DNA of 64,000 nt from an uncultured Rikenellaceae bacterium (GTDB lineage: Bacteria > Bacteroidota > Bacteroidia > Bacteroidales > Rikenellaceae), in contig CAJTLO010000004.1 of the NCBI GenBank assembly GCA_910577285.1, forward strand, positions 146,601 to 210,600, read 5' to 3'. The stretch's first letter is position 1. Each line of letters starts with the position of its first letter. Of the stretch, positions 34,843-43,502 are shown in pieces. The position numbers were made by a program, and so were the translations under genes. The notes beneath the pieces are model-generated. The model was given only the letters and a program-made list of their open reading frames with translations. It was not told where the DNA came from and made no database searches.

Positions 34843-36180
34843 ATGAAAATAATCATTGCGGGGGCCGGCGAGGTGGGCAACCACCTGGCGAAGATGCTCA
34901 GCGGCGGCCACCACGACATAACGGTCATAGATGCCGACGCCAAACTGCTCGACGACGTGGAGGGCATGTCCGATATCGTAACGATCGAGGGCGACTGCAC
35001 CACTTTCGCCACACTCAGGAAAGCGTCCGTCCGCAAAGCCGACCTCTTCATCGCGGTAAACCACGAAGAGAACATCAACATCCTCGCCGCCATCCTCGCC
35101 AAACAGCTCGGCGCCCGCAAATCCATCGCCCGCATCGACAACAACGAATACCTCGAACCGAACAACAAGGAGATGTTCATGAACCTGGGCATCGACTACC
35201 TGTTCTACCCCGAAAAGATCGCCGCGCGGGAGGTCATCAACCTGCTGGGACACACCTCCACCACCGAATACGTGGATTTCTCGGGAGGCAAACTCGCCCT
35301 GGTGGTCTTCCCCATAGACGCCTCCTCGGAGTTCACGGGAAAGACGGTGGCGGAGATCAACGCGCTCAGCGGGGCGGCATTCCGCCCGGTAGCCATCAGC
35401 CGCGACGACAAGACCATCATCCCCCACTCGCGCGACATGTTCTACGACGGCGATACGGTCTACATCATCACCAACAACGAAGCCGCCAAGCGGGTCATGA
35501 ACTATTCGGGCAAGACGAACGTTTCGATCAAGAACCTGATGATCCTCGGAGGGAGCCGTATCGGCGTGCGGATCGCCACCGAGCTGCAGGACGAACTGAA
35601 CGTCAAGCTCATCGAATACAACGCCGACAAAGCCTACAAACTCGCCGAAACGCTCGACCGGACGCTCATCATCAACGAGGACGGGCGCGACATCGACGCC
35701 ATGACCGAGGAGGGAATCACCAGCATGGACGCCTTCGTGGCCGTCACGGGCCGGTCGGAAACCAACATCCTCACCGCCATGCTGGCCAAACGGATGGGTG
35801 TGAAGAAGGTCATCGCCGAGGTGGAGAACCTCACCTACATCAACCTGGCCGAGAGCATCGGCATCGACACCATTGTCAACAAGAAACAGATAACGGCCAG
35901 CCGCATCTTCCGCTTTACGATGGATACCGACGTGCAGGCCATCAAATGCCTGACCGGAAGCGAAGCGGAGGTGCTGGAGTTCGTGGTGAAACCCGATGCG
36001 CCCATCACCCGCTCGACGGTGCGTCAGGCGGGATTCCCGGAGAACGCCATCATCGGCGGGATCGTGCGCGGCGACAAGGTCTTCATTCCCGACGCCGACT
36101 TCCGCATCAACGCCTACGACCGCGCCGTGGTCTTCTCCCTGCCGGGAGCGATCCCCAAGATAGGCAAATACTTCAACTGA
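34843..36180 (+). CDS. trkA: Trk potassium transporter regulatory subunit TrkA
   Basis: The 445-residue protein has two RCK repeats, each with an NAD-binding Rossmann domain (GAGEVGNHLA at 7-16; GGSRIGVRIA near 235) and a following TrkA-C domain. TrkA binds the inner face of the TrkH potassium channel and gates it in response to NAD(H) and ATP. A trkH gene usually follows in Bacteroidetes but does not here; the next gene is a GH3-family protein after 35 bp. Confidence 0.94.
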   Translation: MKIIIAGAGEVGNHLAKMLSGGHHDITVIDADAKLLDDVEGMSDIVTIEGDCTTFATLRKASVRKADLFIAVNHEENINILAAILAKQLGARKSIARIDNNEYLEPNNKEMFMNLGIDYLFYPEKIAAREVINLLGHTSTTEYVDFSGGKLALVVFPIDASSEFTGKTVAEINALSGAAFRPVAISRDDKTIIPHSRDMFYDGDTVYIITNNEAAKRVMNYSGKTNVSIKNLMILGGSRIGVRIATELQDELNVKLIEYNADKAYKLAETLDRTLIINEDGRDIDAMTEEGITSMDAFVAVTGRSETNILTAMLAKRMGVKKVIAEVENLTYINLAESIGIDTIVNKKQITASRIFRFTMDTDVQAIKCLTGSEAEVLEFVVKPDAPITRSTVRQAGFPENAIIGGIVRGDKVFIPDADFRINAYDRAVVFSLPGAIPKIGKYFN

Positions 36181-36215
36181 CGGCACACCGTGGCCCGTAA
36201 ACCAAACCACCGCAC

Positions 36216-37775
36216 ATGTCCGCACTCACACGACTCATAAACCTCTACTTCACCCGCCGGCTCCGGGAGATCGACTATTTCCGCGAGCACCCCGCCGAAG
36301 TACAGGAACGCCAGTTCCGCTACCTGCTCGCCAACGGCACACAGACGGAGTTCGGCCGCGATCTGGGCATGGGCGGCATCGCCACGCAGCAGCAGTTCCG
36401 CGAGCGGATTCCCCTCTACGACTACGAAACCATCGGCGAGTTCATCGAGCGCATGCGCCGCGGAGAGCGAAACGTGCTGTGGCCCGAAGAGGCGCGGTGG
36501 TTCGCCAAGTCCTCCGGGACGACGGGCTCCAAGAGCAAATACATTCCCGTCACCCATGCCGGACTGCACCGGTCGCACATGCGGGGACCAAAAGACATCA
36601 TGGCCCTCTACTGCCACCTCTACCCCAAGACCGACGTGGTGAACGGCAAGATGCTCACCCTGGGCGGCTCGAAGCGCATCGAGCGCGAAGGCGACCGCAC
36701 GATGTCGGGCGACCTGTCGGCGATCCTGATAGAGAACACGCCCGCCATCGCCAGCGTCCTCCGCATTCCCGACAAGAAGACGGCCCTCATCCCCGACTTC
36801 GACGAGAAGGTGCGGCGCATCTCGGAGCAGTCGACCCGCTGCGACGTCCGTTCGTTCACGGGCGTTCCCTCATGGAACCTGGTCATGCTCAACCGCGTAC
36901 TGGAATACACCGGCAAGGACAACATTCTGGAGATATGGCCGCGGATGGAGCTTTTCATCCACGGCGGGATGGATTTCCGCCCCTACCAGGCCCAATACCG
37001 GAAGATCATCCCCTCGCCCGACATGCGTTACATGGAGACCTACAACGCCTCGGAAGGGTTCTTCGCCATCGCCGAAGAACCGGGCCGGCAGGACATGCTG
37101 CTGATGCTCGACTACGGTACCTACTACGAATTCCTCCCGACCGACCGCATGGGCGATCCGAGTGCCGTCGTCCCTCTCGAGGGCGTGAAGACCGGCGTGA
37201 ACTACGCCATGCTGATCTCCACCTGCAACGGACTGTGGCGCTACATGATCGGCGACACCGTACAGTTCGTTTCCACCTCGCCCTACACCATCCGGATCAC
37301 CGGACGCACGAAACACTACATCAACGCCTTCGGCGAGGAGATCGTGATCGACAACGCCGAATCGGCCATGGACGAGGCCTGCACGGCCACCGGAGCCGAA
37401 GTGGCCGAATATACGGTAGCCCCCGTCTACATGGAGGGACGCAGCAAGGGTGCCCACGAATGGGTGGTGGAGTTCCGCACCCCTCCGGCGAGCCTGAAGG
37501 AATTCACGCACGCCCTGGACGAAGGGCTCAAACGGGTGAATTCCGACTACGAAGCCAAACGTTTCAAGGACACCACGCTGACCGGTCCCCAGATTACGGC
37601 GGTCCCGAGGGGGACGTTCGAACGGTGGCTGAGGGCCCACGGCAAAATCGGAGGCCAGAACAAGGTACCCCGTCTCTACAATGACCGCACCTGGGCCGAC
37701 GAACTCATCCGGGCCGCAGCACCCGCTCCTGCGCAGCCGATCCCGGCCGGTCGCGACGGCCAAGCGAGCGCCTGA
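36216..37775 (+). CDS. GH3-family (auxin-responsive-type) acyl-adenylate ligase-like protein
   Basis: The 519-residue protein belongs to the GH3 group of adenylating enzymes: FAKSSGTTGSKSKYIPVT is the ATP-binding P-loop-like motif, MRYMETYNASEGFFAIAEE contains the AMP-binding YxASE segment, and GLWRYMIGDTVQF is the third motif. Plant members join amino acids to jasmonate or auxin. Bacteroidetes carry one copy of unknown substrate. It sits between trkA and a deoxynucleoside kinase gene, spaced 35 and 38 bp. Confidence 0.9.
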   Translation: MSALTRLINLYFTRRLREIDYFREHPAEVQERQFRYLLANGTQTEFGRDLGMGGIATQQQFRERIPLYDYETIGEFIERMRRGERNVLWPEEARWFAKSSGTTGSKSKYIPVTHAGLHRSHMRGPKDIMALYCHLYPKTDVVNGKMLTLGGSKRIEREGDRTMSGDLSAILIENTPAIASVLRIPDKKTALIPDFDEKVRRISEQSTRCDVRSFTGVPSWNLVMLNRVLEYTGKDNILEIWPRMELFIHGGMDFRPYQAQYRKIIPSPDMRYMETYNASEGFFAIAEEPGRQDMLLMLDYGTYYEFLPTDRMGDPSAVVPLEGVKTGVNYAMLISTCNGLWRYMIGDTVQFVSTSPYTIRITGRTKHYINAFGEEIVIDNAESAMDEACTATGAEVAEYTVAPVYMEGRSKGAHEWVVEFRTPPASLKEFTHALDEGLKRVNSDYEAKRFKDTTLTGPQITAVPRGTFERWLRAHGKIGGQNKVPRLYNDRTWADELIRAAAPAPAQPIPAGRDGQASA

Positions 37776-37813
37776 TTCCGGCACCGCACCCAACCCCTTA
37801 ACGTTCAGACACC

Positions 37814-38422
37814 ATGTACATCGCCATTTCAGGAAATATCGGAAGCGGAAAGACTTCGCTGACCGAACTGCTGACCGAAAGGCTCGGCGGCACGGCGCTC
37901 TTCGAAGAGATCTCCAACCCCTATATCGCCGACTTCTACGAGGAAATGAACCGCTGGGCATTCCATTTCCAAATCTATTTTCTGGGATGCCGCATGAAGC
38001 AGGGAATGCAAATCAAGGAGCGTACGGGGTATATCATACAGGACAGGACCATCTACGAAGACGCCTACATCTTCGCCGGCAACCTGCACGAAATGGGCCT
38101 CATGTCGTCGCGGGACTTCGACACCTACATGCGGATTTTCGACCTTTCGGCCAACCTGATTCCCACCCCCGACCTGCTCATCTACCTGAGGGGCAGCGTA
38201 CCCACGCTCGTCAGCCAGATACTCAAACGGGGACGGAGCTACGAAATGAACATCGACCTCGACTACCTGGAACGGCTCAACAACCGATACAACCGCTGGA
38301 TAGACGACATCTACCCGGGCCGCGTACTGACCATCGACATCGACCGCGAGGATTTCATTCTCAATCCGACTATCGTCGACGACACGGTAGCCTACATTAA
38401 AAGCCTCGAACAGAACTCCTGA
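37814..38422 (+). CDS. Deoxynucleoside kinase
   Basis: The 202-residue protein phosphorylates deoxynucleosides for salvage. It has the P-loop GNIGSGKTSL at residues 7-16, the substrate motif WAFHFQIYFLG, the DRTIYEDAYIF motif (DRS-type) and an Arg-rich lid (KRGRSYE). Bacteroidetes enzymes of this kind are often deoxyadenosine kinases; the base preference is not shown by sequence alone. It is 3 bp from the next gene, so likely co-translated. Confidence 0.92.
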   Translation: MYIAISGNIGSGKTSLTELLTERLGGTALFEEISNPYIADFYEEMNRWAFHFQIYFLGCRMKQGMQIKERTGYIIQDRTIYEDAYIFAGNLHEMGLMSSRDFDTYMRIFDLSANLIPTPDLLIYLRGSVPTLVSQILKRGRSYEMNIDLDYLERLNNRYNRWIDDIYPGRVLTIDIDREDFILNPTIVDDTVAYIKSLEQNS

Positions 38423-38425
38423 CCC

Positions 38426-39784
38426 ATGCCCATTCCCTTTCCGCAAGCATTCACCGAACGCCTGCACCTCACCGCAGGAGCGGACACCCCCGTCCTGCTC
38501 GATGCCCTGCAAGGCACCCCGCCGGTGTCGGTGCGCTGGAATCCCTACAAAACGCAATCGCCGGCCCAGGGCACACCGGTGGCCTGGTGCCGTTACGGGC
38601 GCTACCTGCCCCTGCGTCCCTCCTTCACGACCGATCCGCTGTTCCATGCCGGAGCCTACTACGTGCAGGAGGCCTCGTCCATGTTCGTCGAACACCTGCT
38701 GCGCTCCGCAGCGGAACCCGACGGGGCCCGCATACTCGACCTGTGCGCCGCGCCGGGCGGCAAAGCCACCCTCTACGCCACCCTCGCCGGCGGCGAAGGC
38801 ATCGTGGTGGCCAACGAGGTGATCCGCAACAGGGCCCTCACGCTCGCCGACAACATCCGCAAATGGGGTATCGGCAACACGGTGGTCACCAACAACGACC
38901 CGGCACACTTCGCCGGCCTGAGCGAATGGTTCGATATCGTGGCCGTGGATGCACCCTGCTCCGGAGAGGGCATGTTCCGCAAGCATCCGGAGGCACGCGA
39001 GGAGTGGAGTGAGGCGAACGTACAGTTGTGCGCCGGACGCCAACGCCGGATTCTGTCCGATGCGTGGGAAGCGCTCCGCCCCGGAGGGCTCCTGATCTAC
39101 AGCACCTGCACCTTCAACAGGGAGGAGAACGAGGAGAACGTACGGTGGATAGCCGGAGAGCTCGGAGGCGAAGACGCCGGGGTGGCCGTACCCGCCGAAT
39201 GGGGTATCCAGGAGAGCGAAGCGGACGGGATACGCTGTTTCCGCTTCTGGCCCCACCAGATCACAGGCGAGGGATTCTTCGCCGCCGCCATCCGCAAAGG
39301 GGGCCAACGGGGGCGTCCGGTCCGCCCGAAACCGCGCAAAACTCTTTTCGCCGACGCCTCGCGCAGCGAAACGGCCGAGCTCTCCCGCTGGGTAGGCCAG
39401 CCGGGACTGATGCGTTTCGCCCGTATCGGCGACAACCTCTACGGCTACTACGCCGTGCCGTTCGCCGACATCCGCAGCATCGGCGAGCACCTCAACACCC
39501 TCCATTCGGGAGTCTGCATGGGACAACTGTTCGGAGGACGGCTGAAACCCGACCACTCGCTGGCGATGTTCCACGACCTCGCACGGAGCGCTGCCGCAGA
39601 GACGCCGCTCTCCTACGACGACGCCCTGCACTACCTGCGCCGGGAGGAGTTCTCCCCGCAGACGGCGCCCGACGAGGGCATGAACCTCATGACCTTCGAA
39701 GGGTATGCCCTGGGATGGGCCAAACGCATCGGGAACCGCATCAACAACCTCTACCCAAAATCCCAGATGATCCTTTACAAATAA
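38426..39784 (+). CDS. RsmF/NOL1-type rRNA or tRNA cytosine-5 methyltransferase
   Basis: The 452-residue protein has the NOL1/NOP2/Sun methyltransferase motifs: SAM-binding LDLCAAPGGKATL, the DAPCSGEGMFRK motif with its cysteine, and STCTFNREENE carrying the catalytic cysteine. A C-terminal RsmF-like RNA-binding (PUA-like) domain follows (AVPFADIRSIGEHLNTLHSG; ALGWAKRIGNRINNLYPK). It probably makes m5C in 16S rRNA. The gene overlaps the end of a small transcription unit with the kinase gene. Confidence 0.93.
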   Translation: MPIPFPQAFTERLHLTAGADTPVLLDALQGTPPVSVRWNPYKTQSPAQGTPVAWCRYGRYLPLRPSFTTDPLFHAGAYYVQEASSMFVEHLLRSAAEPDGARILDLCAAPGGKATLYATLAGGEGIVVANEVIRNRALTLADNIRKWGIGNTVVTNNDPAHFAGLSEWFDIVAVDAPCSGEGMFRKHPEAREEWSEANVQLCAGRQRRILSDAWEALRPGGLLIYSTCTFNREENEENVRWIAGELGGEDAGVAVPAEWGIQESEADGIRCFRFWPHQITGEGFFAAAIRKGGQRGRPVRPKPRKTLFADASRSETAELSRWVGQPGLMRFARIGDNLYGYYAVPFADIRSIGEHLNTLHSGVCMGQLFGGRLKPDHSLAMFHDLARSAAAETPLSYDDALHYLRREEFSPQTAPDEGMNLMTFEGYALGWAKRIGNRINNLYPKSQMILYK

Positions 39785-39969
39785 GGGACGCCTTGCGGCA
39801 GAGGCCGGAGGACACCGCACGCGAAGGACGCCGCACGCATCTGCGACGACACGGAACAAGGTCGGAGGAACCGGAGAAGGAGGGTACACGAAAACGACAC
39901 GGGGCAGCGCACGCCCCTCTTCCGCCCCCTCGAGGGCCCGCGACGCGGAGGCCGCGAAGGCGGCAGGAA

Positions 39970-41082
39970 TCAGATCTTTTCGGTAAGTTTGCGGACGATC
40001 TTAAAGTGGTTGAAAAACTCCTTGCCGATGACACGCAGTACGGTGTAGCCCGGAATGGCGAAAAGCATTCCCACCACGCCGGCGAAGTGGCCCGCCATGA
40101 GAATGACGACGAATATCTCCAGCGGATGCGCATTGACGCTGTTGGAGTAAAGGAACGGCTGCAACACGAAGTTATCGATCATCTGGGCCGCCAGAATGGT
40201 GATGGCGAGGGAAAGGACGATGAAGGTCATCGTCGTGTCGCCCCCCACGAAAGCCATGCTCACCAGCAGACTGATGCCGAAACCGAGCCACGGCCCCACA
40301 TAAGGAATTACGTTGAGCACCCCCACGATGAGTCCGATGAAGAAAGCGTTCTGCGGAAGATAACCGCAGCATATCAACGACACCGACACCATGAGCATCA
40401 TCAAGGCGGACTCGGCGAGAATCCCGATGAAATAACGCGAAAGAAGCGTCGAAGCCGAACCGAGCGCATGTTTCACGTTGCCCTCGTAACGGGTGGGCGT
40501 CACCGCGAGCATGATGCGCAGGAACAACCCGTCGTCCTTGAGGAAGAAAAAGGTGATGAACGTGACCGAAAAGAGGGCGATCACCGCACTCGCCACACCC
40601 GACACCAGGGAACCGAGGAAATTCTGCAGCTTCTCCGGATTGAAGAGCCGCTCCACCTGCGCCCCGATCGTATCCGAAAGGGAGAGCGTCGATACGTTCA
40701 GCGAGAAATAATCCTCGAGGAAATGCTGCAACTTGCGCAACGGCTGCTCGAAAGAGGCGAGAATAGTGGAGAAATCCACCGACGCCAGGGCGGTCAGCTT
40801 GCCGAAGATGAGCGGGATGAAGATGGCGAACATCGCCACGCCCACGCCCCACAGCAGAAACAGCACCACCAGGGCCGCCAGCCAATCGGGCACCGAACGC
40901 CCCCGCACGCGCACGCGTTTCACCAATCCCACCAAAGGCGATCCGACGATCGCAAGTACGGCCGAGGCGATGACATACCCCACGATATCGCGGAAATACC
41001 ACATCAGGAGCAGCCCCGCGAGCGTGGCGAGGATTCCGACGACATATTTCGTCGTGTGGGTCGTCTGCCTTCCGTCGTTCAT
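39970..41082 (-). CDS. AI-2E transporter family (PerM/YdgG-like) membrane protein
   Basis: The 370-residue protein has two N-terminal membrane helices (MWYFRDIVGYVIASAVLAIV region), a hydrophilic central part (FEQPLRKLQHFLEDYF), then five or so more helices with the family motif LIVGVLNVIPYVGPWLG and a terminal segment (FAIPGYTVLRVIGKEFF). Members are probable exporters or ion transporters of varied substrate; an AI-2 role should not be assumed. Start at 41082, 5 bp after psd, supports co-translation. Confidence 0.9.
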   Translation of the reverse strand: MNDGRQTTHTTKYVVGILATLAGLLLMWYFRDIVGYVIASAVLAIVGSPLVGLVKRVRVRGRSVPDWLAALVVLFLLWGVGVAMFAIFIPLIFGKLTALASVDFSTILASFEQPLRKLQHFLEDYFSLNVSTLSLSDTIGAQVERLFNPEKLQNFLGSLVSGVASAVIALFSVTFITFFFLKDDGLFLRIMLAVTPTRYEGNVKHALGSASTLLSRYFIGILAESALMMLMVSVSLICCGYLPQNAFFIGLIVGVLNVIPYVGPWLGFGISLLVSMAFVGGDTTMTFIVLSLAITILAAQMIDNFVLQPFLYSNSVNAHPLEIFVVILMAGHFAGVVGMLFAIPGYTVLRVIGKEFFNHFKIVRKLTEKI

Positions 41083-41087
41083 CCGCG

Positions 41088-41762
41088 CTATCTTTTCAGT
41101 TTCGCCAGCGGGGTCTGGCCGCCGCGCACCTTGTCGCCCAGCTTCACGAGCACTTCGCAGTCGAGGGGCAGGAAAATATCGATACGCGATCCGAACTTGA
41201 TAAAGCCGTACTTGGCGTGCTGCTGCACGCACTCACCCGCCTTCGCGTAGTTGACGATCCGTCGCGCCACCAATCCGGCGATCTGACGGAACAATATCTT
41301 CTCACGACCGGTATCGACCACGGTCGTGGTACGTTCGTTCTCCTCGGACGATTTGGGGTGCCAGGCCACGAAGAAACGTCCCGGATGGTCGTTGCGGTAG
41401 ACCACCTCTCCCCCTACGGGATACCAGTTGGCATGCACGTTGGTGATGGACATGAAGACCGAAAGTTGCAGACAGCGCTCCTTCAGGTACTCTCCCTCGA
41501 AGACCTCCTCGATAACGACCACCTTGCCGTCGGCACTGGAAAAGACCGTGTCCGGATCGTTCCGGTAGACGCGGCGGGTCGGCTCCCGAAAGAAGAGCGC
41601 CACGCAAACGAACAGGCCGAAAAGCAGCACCGCGACCGCCCAGAAGAGCCACTGCGGCACTCCGGCATATTTCACTGCGAAAGCCATGCCCACCGCAACG
41701 GCTGCAAATGCTGCGAATGTATACAATACGATAGAATACCCCTCTCTGGCAAGTTTCATCAT
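41088..41762 (-). CDS. psd: Phosphatidylserine decarboxylase proenzyme (short type)
   Basis: Converts phosphatidylserine to phosphatidylethanolamine. The 224-residue protein has two membrane-proximal hydrophobic segments near the N-terminus, then HANWYPVGGEVVYR and the self-cleavage site KFGSRIDIF with cleavage expected between Gly191 and Ser192, which becomes the pyruvoyl group. Start is at 41762 or 41759 (adjacent ATGs). It follows cdsA after 64 bp, joining two steps of phospholipid synthesis. Confidence 0.95.
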   Translation of the reverse strand: MMKLAREGYSIVLYTFAAFAAVAVGMAFAVKYAGVPQWLFWAVAVLLFGLFVCVALFFREPTRRVYRNDPDTVFSSADGKVVVIEEVFEGEYLKERCLQLSVFMSITNVHANWYPVGGEVVYRNDHPGRFFVAWHPKSSEENERTTTVVDTGREKILFRQIAGLVARRIVNYAKAGECVQQHAKYGFIKFGSRIDIFLPLDCEVLVKLGDKVRGGQTPLAKLKR

Positions 41763-41826
41763 GCAAGAATCGTTTACGCCCCCGAACGGGGCAATGCCGC
41801 GAAAGAACAACTCCCCTCCCGGCCCG

Positions 41827-42654
41827 TCAGTCGGCAAAGATAGTAAAATATGCGAAAACAAACGGTACGGAAAAGATCAGCGCATCGAAACGGTCCATGA
41901 ACCCGCCGTGTCCGGGCATGATGGCCCCGGCATCCTTGACTCCGGCCGCACGTTTGAACATCGACTCGACCAGATCGCCCAACACCCCGCTGACCACGAC
42001 CACGAGCGCAAGACCGCCCCACCACACCAGACTCTCGCCGCGTAGCGCCCCGCACAGGACGCCGAACGCAACCGCAAAGAGCAGTCCGCCCGCAAAACCT
42101 TCCCACGACTTCTTGGGCGAAACGCGCTCGAACATCTTGTGTTTGCCGAACAGCACGCCCGTCAGGTAGGCGAAGATGTCGTTCACCCACACCGTGAAAA
42201 TATAGCAAAGGATCATCCACGCATCGTAACGTCCGCCGTAGAAAGCCACAAAACACATCAGCGACATCGGCAACGCGGCATACACCAGTCCCCCCACCGC
42301 CACGGTAATGTTGGTAAATGGTTCGGGTTGCCGACGACGCAACTCGTACACGAATATCACATAAAGCAGCGGAAAGAAGATCGACAGCCACACGAGCGGC
42401 AGCGTTCCGCGGGCCGCAAGAAAACTCATCGCCACGCCCACGCCCCCCGCGACGACCGGATACACGCGATCGATGACGATCCCCTTCTTGCCGGCCATCC
42501 GATAGAATTCCCACAGACTACCTACGCATATAGTCACCGCAAGCGCCGCAAAACCGTACTCCGACACAGCCACCGCACCTACGACGACCAACAGCAGCAC
42601 GGCACCGCTCAGTGCCCTTACTGCCAATTCTTTACCAAATTTCGCCATATCCAA
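41827..42654 (-). CDS. cdsA: Phosphatidate cytidylyltransferase
   Basis: Makes CDP-diacylglycerol, the precursor of all phospholipids. The 275-residue protein has about seven or eight membrane helices and the C-terminal CDP-alcohol signature KRAAGVKDAGAIMPGHGG followed by FMDRFD, with the earlier KKSWEGFAGG motif. Start 42654 or 42648 (MDMAKFG). In many Bacteroidetes cdsA directly follows ftsH; here 848 bp separate them, and a -7 element lies 74 bp upstream. Confidence 0.96.
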   Translation of the reverse strand: MDMAKFGKELAVRALSGAVLLLVVVGAVAVSEYGFAALAVTICVGSLWEFYRMAGKKGIVIDRVYPVVAGGVGVAMSFLAARGTLPLVWLSIFFPLLYVIFVYELRRRQPEPFTNITVAVGGLVYAALPMSLMCFVAFYGGRYDAWMILCYIFTVWVNDIFAYLTGVLFGKHKMFERVSPKKSWEGFAGGLLFAVAFGVLCGALRGESLVWWGGLALVVVVSGVLGDLVESMFKRAAGVKDAGAIMPGHGGFMDRFDALIFSVPFVFAYFTIFAD

Positions 42655-43411
42655 CCGTTTTGCGACCCTCCCGCGCCGCGGACCCTATCGGCATCTGCGA
42701 ACGCACGGAAACTCCGGACCGTCGGGACAAAAATATGGAATAAATCCGAACCAACTATCGCTCAATCCGAAAATACCGCCGGCACGGACCGCCGCCGGAG
42801 CATCCGCACGGACGAAACCGGACGAAACGGAACCCTGCGGGAAACACCGGGCGGGACGAAACCGGCAACTCTTCTTATTCCCATTCCTCTCCGCTCTCCC
42901 GCCGCACGCACCTGCCGGAGGACGTTACGAACGCCCCGAAGCGGGACCTCCGCCCTCGGAACACCGTGCAAACGCCCTGCCCCACGCCCGGCAGCCACGC
43001 TTCCTCGCACTTCGTTCTCTTCCCGTTCCTTTCCTCCCGCCTCGCCGACGGCCCCTGTCGACAGGACACCGAACCGTCTGCCCCGCGCCGAAAGCGGCCG
43101 AAAAGCGACATTACCGCAGAACAAAGGCCGACAGCATCGGAGCGTGCACCGCAACCGGACCCGCCCGCAAAAATCTTCCTGTCCGCACGCAGCGCATACC
43201 GCAACACCCATCCGGCAGGGCCTCCTCCCCGCAGGCACCCTACGAAGGGATACCACATACCACCGGCCCCCTTTGCCCGCGCCGAAGGCGGCCGAAAAGC
43301 GAAGGTTGCAAGCATCCGGCCGCCCACCGTACCGGCGACCGCCCACCGGGAAGCGAAAGCCAAGAACCGCTGCCTACGGCGCCGGCACCGCCCCGTCGAC
43401 AGCAGGCACAC
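42655..43411. other. Non-coding spacer between ftsH and cdsA
   Basis: The interval holds the cdsA promoter at its left and the ftsH terminator at its right. Between about 42740 and 43411 I see no protein-like frame. A 24-bp near-duplicate, GCGCCGAAAGCGGCCGAAAA-type, occurs at 43085-43108 and 43279-43302. Confidence 0.65.
42728..42735 (-). promoter_or_regulatory. -7 element of cdsA
   Basis: TATTTTTG on the minus strand fits TAnnTTTG, 73 bp before cdsA. Confidence 0.5.
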
Positions 43412-43444
43412 AAAAAACCGGACGGGAGTCATGCTCCCGCCCGG
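43412..43444 (-). terminator. Terminator of rsfS-ftsH
   Basis: An 11-bp stem with one mismatch (43418-43428 with 43434-43444) followed on the minus strand by six T, 58 bp beyond the ftsH stop. Confidence 0.85.
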
Positions 43445-43502
43445 TCAATGTCTTATGCGTATCCTTCCGGCACGGCCCGTTCGGACCGGCCTCTTTCGCT
43501 TG

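Noticed and set aside
37829..39889. Minus-strand frame of 686 codons
   Set aside because: It is antisense to the deoxynucleoside kinase and RsmF-type genes, both of which have intact motifs.
42875..43432. Minus-strand frame of 185 codons between ftsH and cdsA
   Set aside because: It starts within the ftsH terminator, is rich in Arg, Gly and Cys like random GC-rich sequence, and shows no family features.
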